DNA of 20,409 bases from JACZQZ01 sp046756945 (GTDB lineage Bacteria > Pseudomonadota > Alphaproteobacteria > Rhodospirillales > 2-02-FULL-58-16): positions 1-20,409 of the forward strand of contig JBHHXI010000042.1 of assembly GCA_046756945.1 (NCBI GenBank), read 5' to 3'. Within the stretch, counting starts at the first letter, position 1; the number at the start of each line of letters is the position of its first letter. A program made the translations under genes and the position numbers. The notes beneath the pieces were generated by a model. That model saw only the letters and a program-made list of their open reading frames with translations, was not told where the DNA came from and did no database searches. Shown in pieces: positions 1 to 6,935 of this stretch.

Positions 1-7
1 AGTGGCC

Positions 8-25
8 GTCGCCGCCGGCGGCGAC
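8..25. repeat. Perfect 18-bp GC palindrome downstream of mltG
   Basis: The stretch is fully self-complementary, with core CGCCGCCGGCGGCG. It begins 25 bases past the mltG stop. Read on the minus strand it could fold as a hairpin, but no T-run follows, so it is not a standard rho-independent terminator. It may instead lie in the next gene, which is cut off by the window edge. Bases 1-49 show no other recognisable feature. Confidence 0.35.
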
Positions 26-49
26 TGATACCAGGGATCGCCGACCCCC

Positions 50-1042
50 TCATTGCCCGGTCGTGCGGTGATTCTCCTGGAACTTGCGCCAGCGGGCCAC
101 ATTGCGGTTGTGCTCGCCGAGGGTGCGGGCGAACACGTGGCCGCCGGTGCCGTCGGCGACGAAATAGAGATCCTCGCTGGCGACCGGGTTGAGGACCGCC
201 GCCATCGCCGCCCGGCCCGGATTGGAAATCGGACCGGGGGGAAGGCCGTCGATCAGATAGGTGTTGAACGGCGAGGGTGTTTTCAGGTCGGCGCGGCTCA
301 GCGGCCGGCCCAGCCGCCCCACTCCCCCGGTCAGGGCGTAGGCCACCGTCGGATCCGATTGCAGCCGCATGCCCTTGCGAAGGCGATTGAGGAAGACGGC
401 GGCGATGCGGCTTCGCTCCGCCGGCAAGGCGGTTTCCTTCTCGACGATGGAGGCAAGGATCAGCGCCTCACGGGGGCTCTTCAGGGGCAATCCGGGGACG
501 CGGGACTCCCACAGCCGGGCAAGGGTCTCGTCCATCGCCGCGCGCATGCGGGCGACCATGGCATCCCGCCGCTCGCCGTAGGAAAAGTGATAGGTTTCCG
601 GCAACAGGGTGCCCTCGCCGGGCGGTGACGGGAGATCACCCTCCAACCCCTCGGTCCGCTTCAGTTGGGCCAGCACCCGCGTCGTCGTCAGGCCCTCGGC
701 CACGGTCAGCCGGCGGACGACGGTTTTGCCGCTTTGCAGCAGCGCCACCGCCTGACGCGGGCTGATGCGCGCCGCAAACAGGTACTCGCCGGCGCGCAGG
801 CTCTTGTCCCTGCCCGAGAGCCAGGCGCCGACACGAAAAACCCGCCGATCCGGAAGCACGCCGGCGGCGGCCAGCTGGGCGGCGATGTCGTCCACGCCGG
901 CGCCGCGGGGAATGATCACGGTCTTCGCCGCCGCCAACGGGCCGGGCCGCACGAACTGCGCATAGGCCCAGACGAACGCGGCGGTGAAGCCGACGCCGAG
1001 AAAAACCAGAACCAACCCGATGCGTCGCGCGACGGGGCCCAT
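50..1042 (-). CDS. mltG: Endolytic murein transglycosylase MltG (YceG family)
   Basis: The 330-residue product is the inner-membrane lytic transglycosylase that cleaves nascent peptidoglycan and helps terminate glycan strands. Residues about 8-30 form a single N-terminal membrane anchor. A LysM-like region follows (TVIIPRGAGVDDIAAQL near 41-57), then the catalytic YceG domain. The family motif ILASIVEKET ends at residue 204 and contains the catalytic glutamate, and FLNRLRKGMRLQSDPTV follows directly. The length is normal. It begins 11 bases after the fabF stop on the same strand, so it is probably the last gene of the fab operon. The Shine-Dalgarno is weak, which suggests translational coupling to fabF. 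The fabF-mltG pairing is common in proteobacteria and links lipid synthesis with wall synthesis. Confidence 0.95.
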   Translation of the reverse strand: MGPVARRIGLVLVFLGVGFTAAFVWAYAQFVRPGPLAAAKTVIIPRGAGVDDIAAQLAAAGVLPDRRVFRVGAWLSGRDKSLRAGEYLFAARISPRQAVALLQSGKTVVRRLTVAEGLTTTRVLAQLKRTEGLEGDLPSPPGEGTLLPETYHFSYGERRDAMVARMRAAMDETLARLWESRVPGLPLKSPREALILASIVEKETALPAERSRIAAVFLNRLRKGMRLQSDPTVAYALTGGVGRLGRPLSRADLKTPSPFNTYLIDGLPPGPISNPGRAAMAAVLNPVASEDLYFVADGTGGHVFARTLGEHNRNVARWRKFQENHRTTGQ

Positions 1043-1053
1043 GCCGTCCAGGT

Positions 1054-2316
1054 CTAGGCCACCGCTTTAAAGACGAGGGAGACGTTGGTTCCGCCGAACC
1101 CGAAGGAGTTGGAAAGCACGGCCCGGACCTTGCGCTCCCTGGCCTGGTGGGGAACCAGATCGATGTCGCAGCCATCGGAAGGGTTGTCCAGGTTGAGGGT
1201 CGGCGGCACCAGCCCGTTCACCATGGCGAGGATGGAGTAAACGGCCTCCACGGCGCCGGCCGCCCCCAGCAGATGGCCGATGGCGGACTTGGTCGACGAC
1301 ATGGATATCTTCGACGCCGCGTCGCCGAACAGCCGTTTCACCGCTTCCAGTTCGATCTCGTCGCCGAGCGGCGTCGAGGTGCCATGGGCATTCACGTAAT
1401 CGATGTCCTCGGGCGTCAGGCGCGCCCGCGCGAGCGCCGCCTTCATGCAGCGATAGGCGCCGTTCCCGTCCGCCGCCGGGGCGGTGATGTGAAAGGCGTC
1501 CCCGGACATGCCGTAGCCCGTGACTTCGGCGTAGATCCTGGCCCCGCGGTTCCTGGCGTGCTCCCGTTCCTCGAGCACCAAAACGCCGGCGCCATCGCCC
1601 ATGACAAAGCCGTCGCGGTCCTTGTCCCAGGGCCTGGACGCCATTTCCGGCGTATCGTTGAAGTTGGTCGACAACGCCTTGGCACGGGCGAAACCGGCGA
1701 CGCCGAGACGGCAGACCGCCGCCTCCGCCCCGCCCGCGACCATGACGTCGGCATCGTCCAGCATGATCATGCGGGCGGCGTCGCCGATGGCGTGCGAGCC
1801 GGTCGAGCAGGCCGTCACCACCGCGTGGTTCGGACCCTTGAAGCCGTAGCGGATGGCGACATGTCCCGATATCAGGTTGATCAGGCTGGCCGGAATGAAG
1901 AACGGACTCAGGCGCCGCACGTGGTGGTCATCGACGACCACCGCGCCCTTGGAGATCTCGTACAGGCCGCCGATGCCCGAGCCGATCAGGACGCCGGTGC
2001 GGCAACAGGCCTCGTCGTCCCCCGGTTCCCAGCCCGAGTCCTCCACCGCCTGCTGTGCCGCGGCCAGGCCGTAGACGATGAACATGTCCATGCGGCGCTG
2101 GTCCTTGGGCGGCACCCAGTCGTCGATGTTGAACAGCCCGTCACCGGGATCGCCGTCAGGCACCTGCCCGGCGATCTTCGACGGCAGGTCCGAAACGTCA
2201 AACGATTGGATGGCCCGGATACCGGATTGGCCGTTGATCAGGCGCTCCCAATTGACCCCGACCCCGCACCCGAGGGAGGTCACGAGCCCAAGTCCGGTGA
2301 CAACCACACGTCTCAT
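1054..2316 (-). CDS. fabF: Beta-ketoacyl-ACP synthase II
   Basis: The 420-residue condensing enzyme elongates acyl-ACP with malonyl-ACP in type II fatty-acid synthesis in the cytoplasm. It has a two-half thiolase fold. The catalytic triad is visible: Cys170 in VVTACSTGSHAIG, His311 in NAHGTSTPLGD and His348 in IGHLLGAAGAVEA. The glycine-rich C-terminal NSFGFGGTN is also present. The length matches FabF. The ATG follows GGGGAA on the minus strand at good spacing. It lies 73 bases after acpP, with a hairpin in the gap, and is followed by mltG. Both the Cys-His-His set and the neighbours favour FabF over FabB, and FabH is excluded by length. Confidence 0.97.
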   Translation of the reverse strand: MRRVVVTGLGLVTSLGCGVGVNWERLINGQSGIRAIQSFDVSDLPSKIAGQVPDGDPGDGLFNIDDWVPPKDQRRMDMFIVYGLAAAQQAVEDSGWEPGDDEACCRTGVLIGSGIGGLYEISKGAVVVDDHHVRRLSPFFIPASLINLISGHVAIRYGFKGPNHAVVTACSTGSHAIGDAARMIMLDDADVMVAGGAEAAVCRLGVAGFARAKALSTNFNDTPEMASRPWDKDRDGFVMGDGAGVLVLEEREHARNRGARIYAEVTGYGMSGDAFHITAPAADGNGAYRCMKAALARARLTPEDIDYVNAHGTSTPLGDEIELEAVKRLFGDAASKISMSSTKSAIGHLLGAAGAVEAVYSILAMVNGLVPPTLNLDNPSDGCDIDLVPHQARERKVRAVLSNSFGFGGTNVSLVFKAVA

Positions 2317-2358
2317 GATTCCCCGCGATCCGCTGACGGCCTGGTGAATCGGCCGGAA

Positions 2359-2375
2359 CGCCCGGCAGCCGGGCG
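2359..2375 (-). promoter_or_regulatory. Strong GC hairpin between acpP and fabF
   Basis: A perfect 7-bp stem (CGCCCGG / CCGGGCG) closes a 3-base loop, 14 bases after the acpP stop. No T-run follows, so this is not a full terminator. It could protect the acpP mRNA 3' end or partly attenuate readthrough, which would fit the much higher need for ACP than for FabF. That role is inference. The direct repeat CCCGCGATCCG occurs at 2322-2332 and 2376-2386 on either side of it. Confidence 0.4.
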
Positions 2376-2389
2376 CCCGCGATCCGAAT

Positions 2390-2635
2390 TCAGGCGCTCT
2401 GGGAAGTCTGGGCGCTGATGAAGTCGATGGCGTCCTTGATGGTCAGGATTTTCTCTGCGGCGTCATCGGGGATCTCGCAGCCGAACTCCTCCTCGAAGGC
2501 CATGACCAATTCGACCGTATCCAGGCTGTCCGCCCCCAGGTCGTCGATGAAACTGGCGCTCTCCACGACCTTCGCCTCCTCGACGCCAAGATGCTCCAAG
2601 ACGATCTTTTTCACCCGATCGGCGACATCACTCAT
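2390..2635 (-). CDS. acpP: Acyl carrier protein
   Basis: The 81-residue acidic protein carries growing acyl chains on a phosphopantetheine arm. The attachment site is Ser37 in the GADSLDTVEL motif, and the whole helical-bundle pattern is conserved: VKKIVLEHLGVEE, then the DSL helix, then FGCEIPDDAAEKI. The frame stays open 44 codons upstream, but the start at 2635 is chosen because it begins the standard ACP N-terminus (MSDVADRV) and has AGGGAA just upstream. Its codon pattern and acidity are typical. It sits between fabG and fabF, the canonical order. The 5' leader contains a tandem repeat of the ribosome-binding region (see separate entry). Confidence 0.97.
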   Translation of the reverse strand: MSDVADRVKKIVLEHLGVEEAKVVESASFIDDLGADSLDTVELVMAFEEEFGCEIPDDAAEKILTIKDAIDFISAQTSQSA

Positions 2636-2640
2636 ATTCT

Positions 2641-2671
2641 GTTCCCTCGACTCAAAGTTCCCTAGACTCAA
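2641..2671 (-). repeat. Tandem 15-nt repeat overlapping the acpP Shine-Dalgarno
   Basis: Two copies of GTTCCCTMGACTCAA on the plus strand (2641-2655 and 2657-2671) match at 14 of 15 bases and are spaced one base apart. On the coding strand each reads TTGAGTCKAGGGAAC, so each copy holds an AGGGAA Shine-Dalgarno-like core. Only the proximal copy is at working distance from the acpP start. The distal copy may be a standby ribosome site, or the pair may be an operator half-site array. Function is inferred. The rest of the 150-base fabG-acpP gap shows no convincing promoter. Confidence 0.6.
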
Positions 2672-2785
2672 CGATTTAGGCGGTTTCCCACGAGATCTCA
2701 CGGGCCGCGGCGGGCGGCAGAAAGTCCCGCTTCCTAACACACTTTTCAGACCATGGCCAGCGCCCAAGGGCCCGGTGACGGGCGG

Positions 2786-3523
2786 CTATATCATTGCCAG
2801 TCCGCCGTTCACGTGCAAGGTCTGGCCGGTGACGTAAGAGGCCTCGTCGCTGGCCAAATAGACGACGCCGGCGGCGACGTCGTCGGCCGTGCCCAGGCGG
2901 CCGGCGGGAACCGCCGCCAGGAACCGGTCTTTCCGGTCTTCGGCAAGGGACTCGGTCATGGCGGTGGCGATGACGCCGGGCGCCACGCAGTTGCAGGTGA
3001 TGCCGCGTGACGCGACCTCGTGGGCGAGCGATTTGGTCATGCCGATCAGGCCGGCCTTGGAGGCGACGTAATTCGCCTGGCCCGGATTGCCCATCACGCC
3101 GACCACGGAGGCGATGGAGATCACCCGGCCCCAGCGATTTTTCATCATCCCGCGCAGGCACGCCCGGGTCAGCCGGAAGGCGGCGCCCAGGTTGACGTCC
3201 AGGACCCGCTGCCAGTCCTCGTCCGCCATGCGCACCGCCAGGCCGTCCCGCGTCAGCCCGGCGCCGTTGACCAGGATGTCGACGCGCCCCATGGCGGCCG
3301 CCGCGTCCCTGGCCAGATCCGCCTCGGCCCCCGCCTGGCCCAGATCGGCGGCAACCACGTGGGCGCGTTGCCCCAGGTCCTTTGCCAGGGCCTCCAGCGC
3401 GTCGACGCGCGTTCCCGACAGCGCGACGGCGGCGCCCCGGCCATGCAGCGCCCTGGCGATGGCGCCGCCGATACCCCCGGACGCACCGGTGACCAGGGCG
3501 CTTTTCCCTTCGAGATCGAACAT
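2786..3523 (-). CDS. fabG: 3-oxoacyl-ACP reductase
   Basis: The 245-residue short-chain dehydrogenase reduces 3-ketoacyl-ACP with NADPH in fatty-acid elongation. Residues 12-19 (TGASGGIG) form the Rossmann cofactor loop, followed by LVNGAG near 84-89. The catalytic set is Asn111, Ser139, Tyr152 and Lys156, the last two in NYVASK. The C-terminal GQTLHVNGGLAMI is the classic FabG ending. The ATG follows a strong GGGGAGGG site. It lies between fabD and acpP, which makes FabG far more likely than a generic SDR. The 137-base gap to fabD contains TATGAT on the minus strand but no matching -35, so an internal promoter is only possible. Confidence 0.97.
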   Translation of the reverse strand: MFDLEGKSALVTGASGGIGGAIARALHGRGAAVALSGTRVDALEALAKDLGQRAHVVAADLGQAGAEADLARDAAAAMGRVDILVNGAGLTRDGLAVRMADEDWQRVLDVNLGAAFRLTRACLRGMMKNRWGRVISIASVVGVMGNPGQANYVASKAGLIGMTKSLAHEVASRGITCNCVAPGVIATAMTESLAEDRKDRFLAAVPAGRLGTADDVAAGVVYLASDEASYVTGQTLHVNGGLAMI

Positions 3524-3660
3524 GCCTGCCCTCCCCTTGCCCGCGGCAGCGGTGGAATACCACGCCAGACTATCGCGCCATTCCGCCGGTAATCATAGGA
3601 CCACCGATATCGCGTCTCCGCTGTCGAAGTCCGTCTCCGATCCGGTACCGACTTTCCGAC

Positions 3661-4596
3661 TTACAGGGTCCGGAGGAACGCCTCGATTTCCTCCGGCGTG
3701 CCGACGGTGACGCCCCCGAGGTCGCGGTCGATGCGCCGGGTCAGCCCGGTCAACACCCTGCCGGCGCCGATTTCGACCAGCGTGTCGACATCGTGGTCGC
3801 GCATGTACAGCACACTCTCGCGCCAGCGCACCATGCCCAACACCTGCTCCACCAGGCGCCGGCGGATTTCGTCCACGTCCTCCAGGGGCGCCGCGGTCAT
3901 GTTGCAGATCAGGGGCACCACGGGGGGCGCCATGGGCGCCTCGGCCAGGGCCTCGGCCATGACCTCGGCCGCCGGCGCCATGAGCGGACAATGAAACGGG
4001 GCGCTTACCGGCAACATGACGCTGCGCCTGGCGCCCCGTTCGGCGGCGATCCCGACCGCCCGCTCGACGGCCTCGCGCGAGCCGCTGATAACCACCTGGC
4101 CCGGCGCGTTGTCGTTGGCCGCCGTGCACACGCCGCCGGCGTCCTCGGCGACGGCGCGCGCCTCCGCCACATCGAATCCCAGCAGCGCCGCCATCGCCCC
4201 GTCGCCCACGGGCACCGCCTCCTGCATGGCGCGCCCGCGGATCTTCAACAGCCGCGCCGCGTCCGCCAGGGCGAAGGTGCCGGCGGCGGCCAGGGCCGAA
4301 TATTCACCGAGCGAATGCCCGGCGACGAACCGGCAGGCCTTGGCGATGTCCACATTGCCTTCGTCCGTAAGGACCCGCAGGGCGGCGAGGCTTACCGCCA
4401 TGAGCGCGGGCTGGGCGTTCTCGGTCAGAATCAGCTCGTCCTCGGGCCCTTCGAACATGAGGCGCGCCAGGTTCTGTTTGAGCACCTCGTCCACTTCCTC
4501 GAAAACCCGGCGCGCGGCGGCAAACGCCTCGGCCAGATCGCGGCCCATGCCGACCGCCTGGGCCGCCTGGCCCGGAAACACGAACGCGCGCGCCAT
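3661..4596 (-). CDS. fabD: Malonyl-CoA:ACP transacylase
   Basis: The 311-residue enzyme moves malonyl from CoA to ACP to supply the condensing enzymes. The N-terminal MARAFVFPGQAAQ is the family start signature. The nucleophile is Ser95 in GHSLGEYSAL, and the partner histidine lies in SAPFHCPLM near residue 204. An arginine in the IRGRAMQEAVP segment (about 120) would bind the malonyl carboxylate. The frame extends 13 codons further upstream, but 4596 is chosen because it begins the conserved sequence and follows a GGGAG site. It is the first gene of the fab operon, with a promoter at 4639-4666. It is transcribed divergently from rpsF. Confidence 0.96.
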   Translation of the reverse strand: MARAFVFPGQAAQAVGMGRDLAEAFAAARRVFEEVDEVLKQNLARLMFEGPEDELILTENAQPALMAVSLAALRVLTDEGNVDIAKACRFVAGHSLGEYSALAAAGTFALADAARLLKIRGRAMQEAVPVGDGAMAALLGFDVAEARAVAEDAGGVCTAANDNAPGQVVISGSREAVERAVGIAAERGARRSVMLPVSAPFHCPLMAPAAEVMAEALAEAPMAPPVVPLICNMTAAPLEDVDEIRRRLVEQVLGMVRWRESVLYMRDHDVDTLVEIGAGRVLTGLTRRIDRDLGGVTVGTPEEIEAFLRTL

Positions 4597-4638
4597 GGAA
4601 TCTCCCGCCTCCCCGCACGGACCCTGTCGTCGCAAGGA

Positions 4639-4666
4639 GTGATAGCGCCTCCGCCCTCCCTGTCAA
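4639..4666 (-). promoter_or_regulatory. Sigma70-type promoter for the fab operon
   Basis: On the minus strand a perfect -35 TTGACA (4661-4666) is followed after 16 bases by TATCAC (4639-4644). Transcription would start near 4632, giving a leader of roughly 35 bases before fabD. The position and quality make it the best promoter on this strand. I did not find a FabR/FadR-like operator that I can support. Confidence 0.65.
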
Positions 4667-4735
4667 GCGCGGCCGCCCGCCGCCGCGGGCCTGGGCCGGC
4701 GGACCCCGGAGAATCGCAGCCGCAAGGCCGCCCGC

Positions 4736-4753
4736 GGCGCCGCCGGCGGCGCC
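4736..4753. repeat. Perfect 18-bp GC palindrome in the fabD/rpsF divergent gap
   Basis: GGCGCC, a central GCCGGC and GGCGCC form one self-complementary block just upstream of the rpsF -35 box. It shares the core CGCCGCCGGCGGCG with the palindrome at 8-25. It could be an operator or cruciform, or simply a product of high GC content. Bases 4667-4735 of the gap are GC-rich and show no other feature. Confidence 0.35.
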
Positions 4754-4763
4754 CCCAACCCGC

Positions 4764-4791
4764 TTGCGCCCCTATTGTAAGTGTGTATAGT
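4764..4791 (+). promoter_or_regulatory. Promoter of the rpsF ribosomal operon
   Basis: TTGCGC (4764-4769) and TATAGT (4786-4791) are separated by 16 bases, giving a start near 4798 and a leader of about 80 bases. This is the only AT-rich island in the divergent gap on this strand. The GC-rich discriminator after the -10 (GCGCGCC) is typical of stringently controlled ribosomal promoters. Confidence 0.6.
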
Positions 4792-4813
4792 GCGCGCCTC
4801 TTTGGCGCTTCCT

Positions 4814-4850
4814 GCCGGGGTGATCCCGGCTATGCCCCGCATTTGCGGGG
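4814..4850 (+). promoter_or_regulatory. Two-hairpin leader of rpsF, candidate S6:S18 autoregulatory RNA
   Basis: Two perfect stems stand side by side in the 5' leader. The first is GCCGGG / CCCGGC (4814-4819 with 4825-4830, 5-base loop). The second is CCCCGC / GCGGGG (4835-4840 with 4845-4850, 4-base loop). In many bacteria the rpsF leader binds the S6:S18 complex through a CCG-containing motif that imitates 16S rRNA. CCG occurs in the first hairpin here, but I cannot align it to the known motif. Regulation by S6:S18 is therefore inference. Neither stem has a terminator T-run. Confidence 0.45.
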
Positions 4851-4876
4851 TTGAGACAATCCGTAGGGAGACGGGA

Positions 4877-5614
4877 ATGCCGTTTTACGAAAACGTGTTC
4901 ATCGCACGCCAGGACATATCCGCGCCCCAGGTGGATTCCCTGGCCGACGACTTCTCCAAGATCATCACCGACCAGGGCGGCAAGATCGCCAAGCGGGAGT
5001 ACTGGGGCCTGCGCGGCCTGGCCTACCGGATCAAGAAAAACCGCAAGGCCCACTACGTCCTTCTCAACATCGACGCGCCGGCCCAGGCCGTTCAGGAAAT
5101 GGAACGCCAGATGCGCCTGCACGAGGACGTGCTGCGCTATCTCACGCTGCGCGTGGACGAGTTGGAGGAAGGTCCGTCGGTGATGATGCAGAGCCGGGGC
5201 GGCCGCGAGGGCCGTGAGGGCCGCGAGGGCCGTCCGCGCCGCGATGAACCTCGTGCGCCCCAGAAACACGTCAAGGCGGAGAAGGGAACGGACCGGCCGG
5301 CGAAGGCGGAGGCCCCGGACGCGGACCTGAAATCGGGCGACGATGGACCCGCCGCGACCGACGATACGCCGGCCGACACCACCGGGGACGAGGCCGCCGG
5401 CAAGACCAAAGCCGCGGCTGCGGCCAAGGCCAAAGCCAAGGACACCGGGCGCGGCACGGCGGCCAGGAAGAAACCGGCCAAGGCCAAGCCGGAGGGCGAC
5501 GCCGACGCCAAGCCGTCCGCAAAGGCCAAGGCCAGGCCGGAGGGCGACGCCGCCGCCAAGCCGTCCGCAAAGGCCGCGTCCGCGGATGAGGACAAAACGA
5601 AAGGGGACGCGTGA
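4877..5614 (+). CDS. rpsF: 30S ribosomal protein S6 with long low-complexity C-terminal tail
   Basis: Residues 1 to about 100 are a standard S6 core (MPFYENVFIARQD start, GLRGLAYRIKKNRKAHYVLL, then LHEDVLRYLTLRVDELEEG). S6 binds 16S rRNA as a dimer with S18 in the 30S platform. The protein is 245 residues, far longer than usual S6. The extra 140 or so residues are disordered-looking: a GRE-repeat patch near 108-118, then an Ala/Lys/Pro/Asp-rich tail with two tandem 16-residue repeats (48-nt DNA repeats at 5477-5524 and 5525-5572). The ATG at 4877 is chosen over upstream frame extension because of the conserved N-terminus and the preceding GGGAGACGGGA. Its stop overlaps the rpsR start by one base, so the two are coupled. 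Confidence 0.95.
   Translation: MPFYENVFIARQDISAPQVDSLADDFSKIITDQGGKIAKREYWGLRGLAYRIKKNRKAHYVLLNIDAPAQAVQEMERQMRLHEDVLRYLTLRVDELEEGPSVMMQSRGGREGREGREGRPRRDEPRAPQKHVKAEKGTDRPAKAEAPDADLKSGDDGPAATDDTPADTTGDEAAGKTKAAAAAKAKAKDTGRGTAARKKPAKAKPEGDADAKPSAKAKARPEGDAAAKPSAKAASADEDKTKGDA
5477..5572 (+). repeat. Two tandem 48-nt repeats in the rpsF tail
   Basis: The copies at 5477-5524 and 5525-5572 differ at only a few bases and encode AKAKPEGDADAKPSAK and AKARPEGDAAAKPSAK. The unit is a whole number of codons, so gain or loss of a copy would keep the frame. A smaller 9-nt repeat (GGCCGYGAG) lies upstream at about 5200-5230 and encodes the GRE patch. Confidence 0.85.
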
Positions 5615-5880
5615 TGCCACCTGCACCGAAACAACGCCGCGGTGGCGGTGGCGGGAGTCGACGGCCGTTCTTCCGGCGCCGCAAGACGTGCCCGTTCAGC
5701 GGACAGGGGGCGCCGAAGATCGACTACAAGGATGTGCGGCTCCTTCAGCGCTACACGTCGGAGCGGGGCAAGATCGTGCCGAGCCGCATAACAGCGGTCT
5801 CGACCAAGATGCAGCGCAAGCTGGCGAAGGCGATCAAACGGGCCCGTTTCCTCGCCCTGATCCCCTACTTGGTCAAGTAG
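5614..5880 (+). CDS. rpsR: 30S ribosomal protein S18
   Basis: The 88-residue basic protein pairs with S6 on the 30S platform. The family core is intact: CPFSG, IDYKDVRLLQRYTSERGKI, VPSRITAVS and the basic KLAKAIKRARFLALIPY end. The N-terminus is a Gly/Arg-rich stretch (RRGGGGGSRRPFFRRR), as in many alphaproteobacterial S18. A GTG at 5611 is in frame one codon earlier, but the ATG at 5614 is preferred because AGGGG at 5602-5606 is then at ideal spacing. The TGATG overlap with rpsF implies coupled translation in the 1:1 ratio needed for the S6:S18 complex. Confidence 0.97.
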   Translation: MPPAPKQRRGGGGGSRRPFFRRRKTCPFSGQGAPKIDYKDVRLLQRYTSERGKIVPSRITAVSTKMQRKLAKAIKRARFLALIPYLVK

Positions 5881-5957
5881 GCTACAACCGGAACACGGAC
5901 CCCGTACCACGCCGGGGATGGGCGCGGGGACACATGCCGGTCCGCCGGGAGAGCGGG

Positions 5958-6935
5958 ATGTCCAAGGATATGCTTATCGCCCTCGGCGGCGGCGGCCTCA
6001 GCGCGGCCGCTTCCATGACCTTCCTGATGGGATCGCCGGCGGCACTGGTGTTGGTCTACGTTGCACCGTTGCCTCTGCTGCTGGTGGGCCTGGGCCTGGG
6101 CGCCAAGCCGGGCGTGATCGCCGCGGTCACCGGGTTCATGGTCGCCGGCCTGACCGGAGGCGCCACGACGGCGGGCCTGTACGGGCTGCTCAATGCCCTG
6201 CCCGCGGCGCTGGTCGTCCGCCAGGCCCTGATGCAAAGGCCGACCGGCCCCGCCGGCGGCGTCCAGTGGTACCCGGTAGGCTCCATCCTCAGTTGGCTGA
6301 CGGTCCTCGGCGCGGGCATCTTCCTGACGGCGGTCCTGGCCAGCCACGTCCTCGGATACGCGGGCATCGAGGACTCCGTATCCACGTACCTGGACCGGGC
6401 CTTCACGATCATGGTGCCGGCCCTCGGCGAAACCGAGCGCGCCACGGTGGTGGCCGGGTACACGCCCTGGTTTCCGGGTTTCGTGGTCGCCTCCTGGTTG
6501 GTGATGACGGCGGTCAACGGAGCCCTGGCCCAGGCCCTGTTGGTGCGCATGGGACGCGGCCTGCGGCCGCAAACAGCGCTGGCGGACCTGAAACTGCCCG
6601 AGTGGATCTCCCTGCTTCTGGTCGCCTCGATGGCCGTGGCGCTTTTGGGAAGTCTGCTCGGACCGGGGGAGGTGCAGTATATCGGCCGCAACCTGGCGAT
6701 CATCATGGCGGTGCCGTTTTTCTTCATCGGCCTGGCGGTGGTCCACGCCCTGGCCCGCCGCGCCCTGCGCGAGGCCATGTTGCGGGCGGTGTTTTTTTTC
6801 GTGTTTTATGTCCTTTTGCTTTACACCGGCTTGGTCGCCATGACGGTGGTTGCCGGAATCGGGTTGATCGAACAGTGGGGTGGCGAGCTGCGCAGGCGCT
6901 TCGCCGGCCCCGACGAGAACCGGGAGAACGTGTAA
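5958..6935 (+). CDS. DUF2232 (YybS-like) multi-pass membrane protein
   Basis: The 325-residue product is hydrophobic throughout, with about eight predicted membrane segments, for example ALVLVYVAPLPLLLVGLGLG early, FFFIGLAVVHALA late, and a very hydrophobic AVFFFVFYVLLLYTGLVAMT near the C-terminus. It fits the DUF2232 family, which is typically encoded between rpsR and rplI in alphaproteobacteria. Its molecular role is not established, and a transporter S-component or an envelope role are both possible. The start at 5958 follows GGGAGAG. An in-frame ATG at 5934 is less well placed. Its TAA overlaps the rplI ATG (TAATG). A 77-base gap after rpsR shows no promoter, so it is likely in the ribosomal operon. 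Confidence 0.8.
   Translation: MSKDMLIALGGGGLSAAASMTFLMGSPAALVLVYVAPLPLLLVGLGLGAKPGVIAAVTGFMVAGLTGGATTAGLYGLLNALPAALVVRQALMQRPTGPAGGVQWYPVGSILSWLTVLGAGIFLTAVLASHVLGYAGIEDSVSTYLDRAFTIMVPALGETERATVVAGYTPWFPGFVVASWLVMTAVNGALAQALLVRMGRGLRPQTALADLKLPEWISLLLVASMAVALLGSLLGPGEVQYIGRNLAIIMAVPFFFIGLAVVHALARRALREAMLRAVFFFVFYVLLLYTGLVAMTVVAGIGLIEQWGGELRRRFAGPDENRENV

Noticed and set aside
1147..2418. Open frame of 423 codons antisense to fabF
   Set aside because: High-GC antisense shadow of a clear fabF, with His/Arg/Gly-rich composition and no family motif.
2636..2767. 44-codon upstream extension of acpP
   Set aside because: It would contain the Shine-Dalgarno repeat, and ACP N-termini begin at the MSDVADRV start.
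5343..5957. Upstream extension of the DUF2232 reading frame through rpsF and rpsR
   Set aside because: Out-of-frame reading of two firmly identified ribosomal genes. The membrane protein begins with a ribosome site at 5958.
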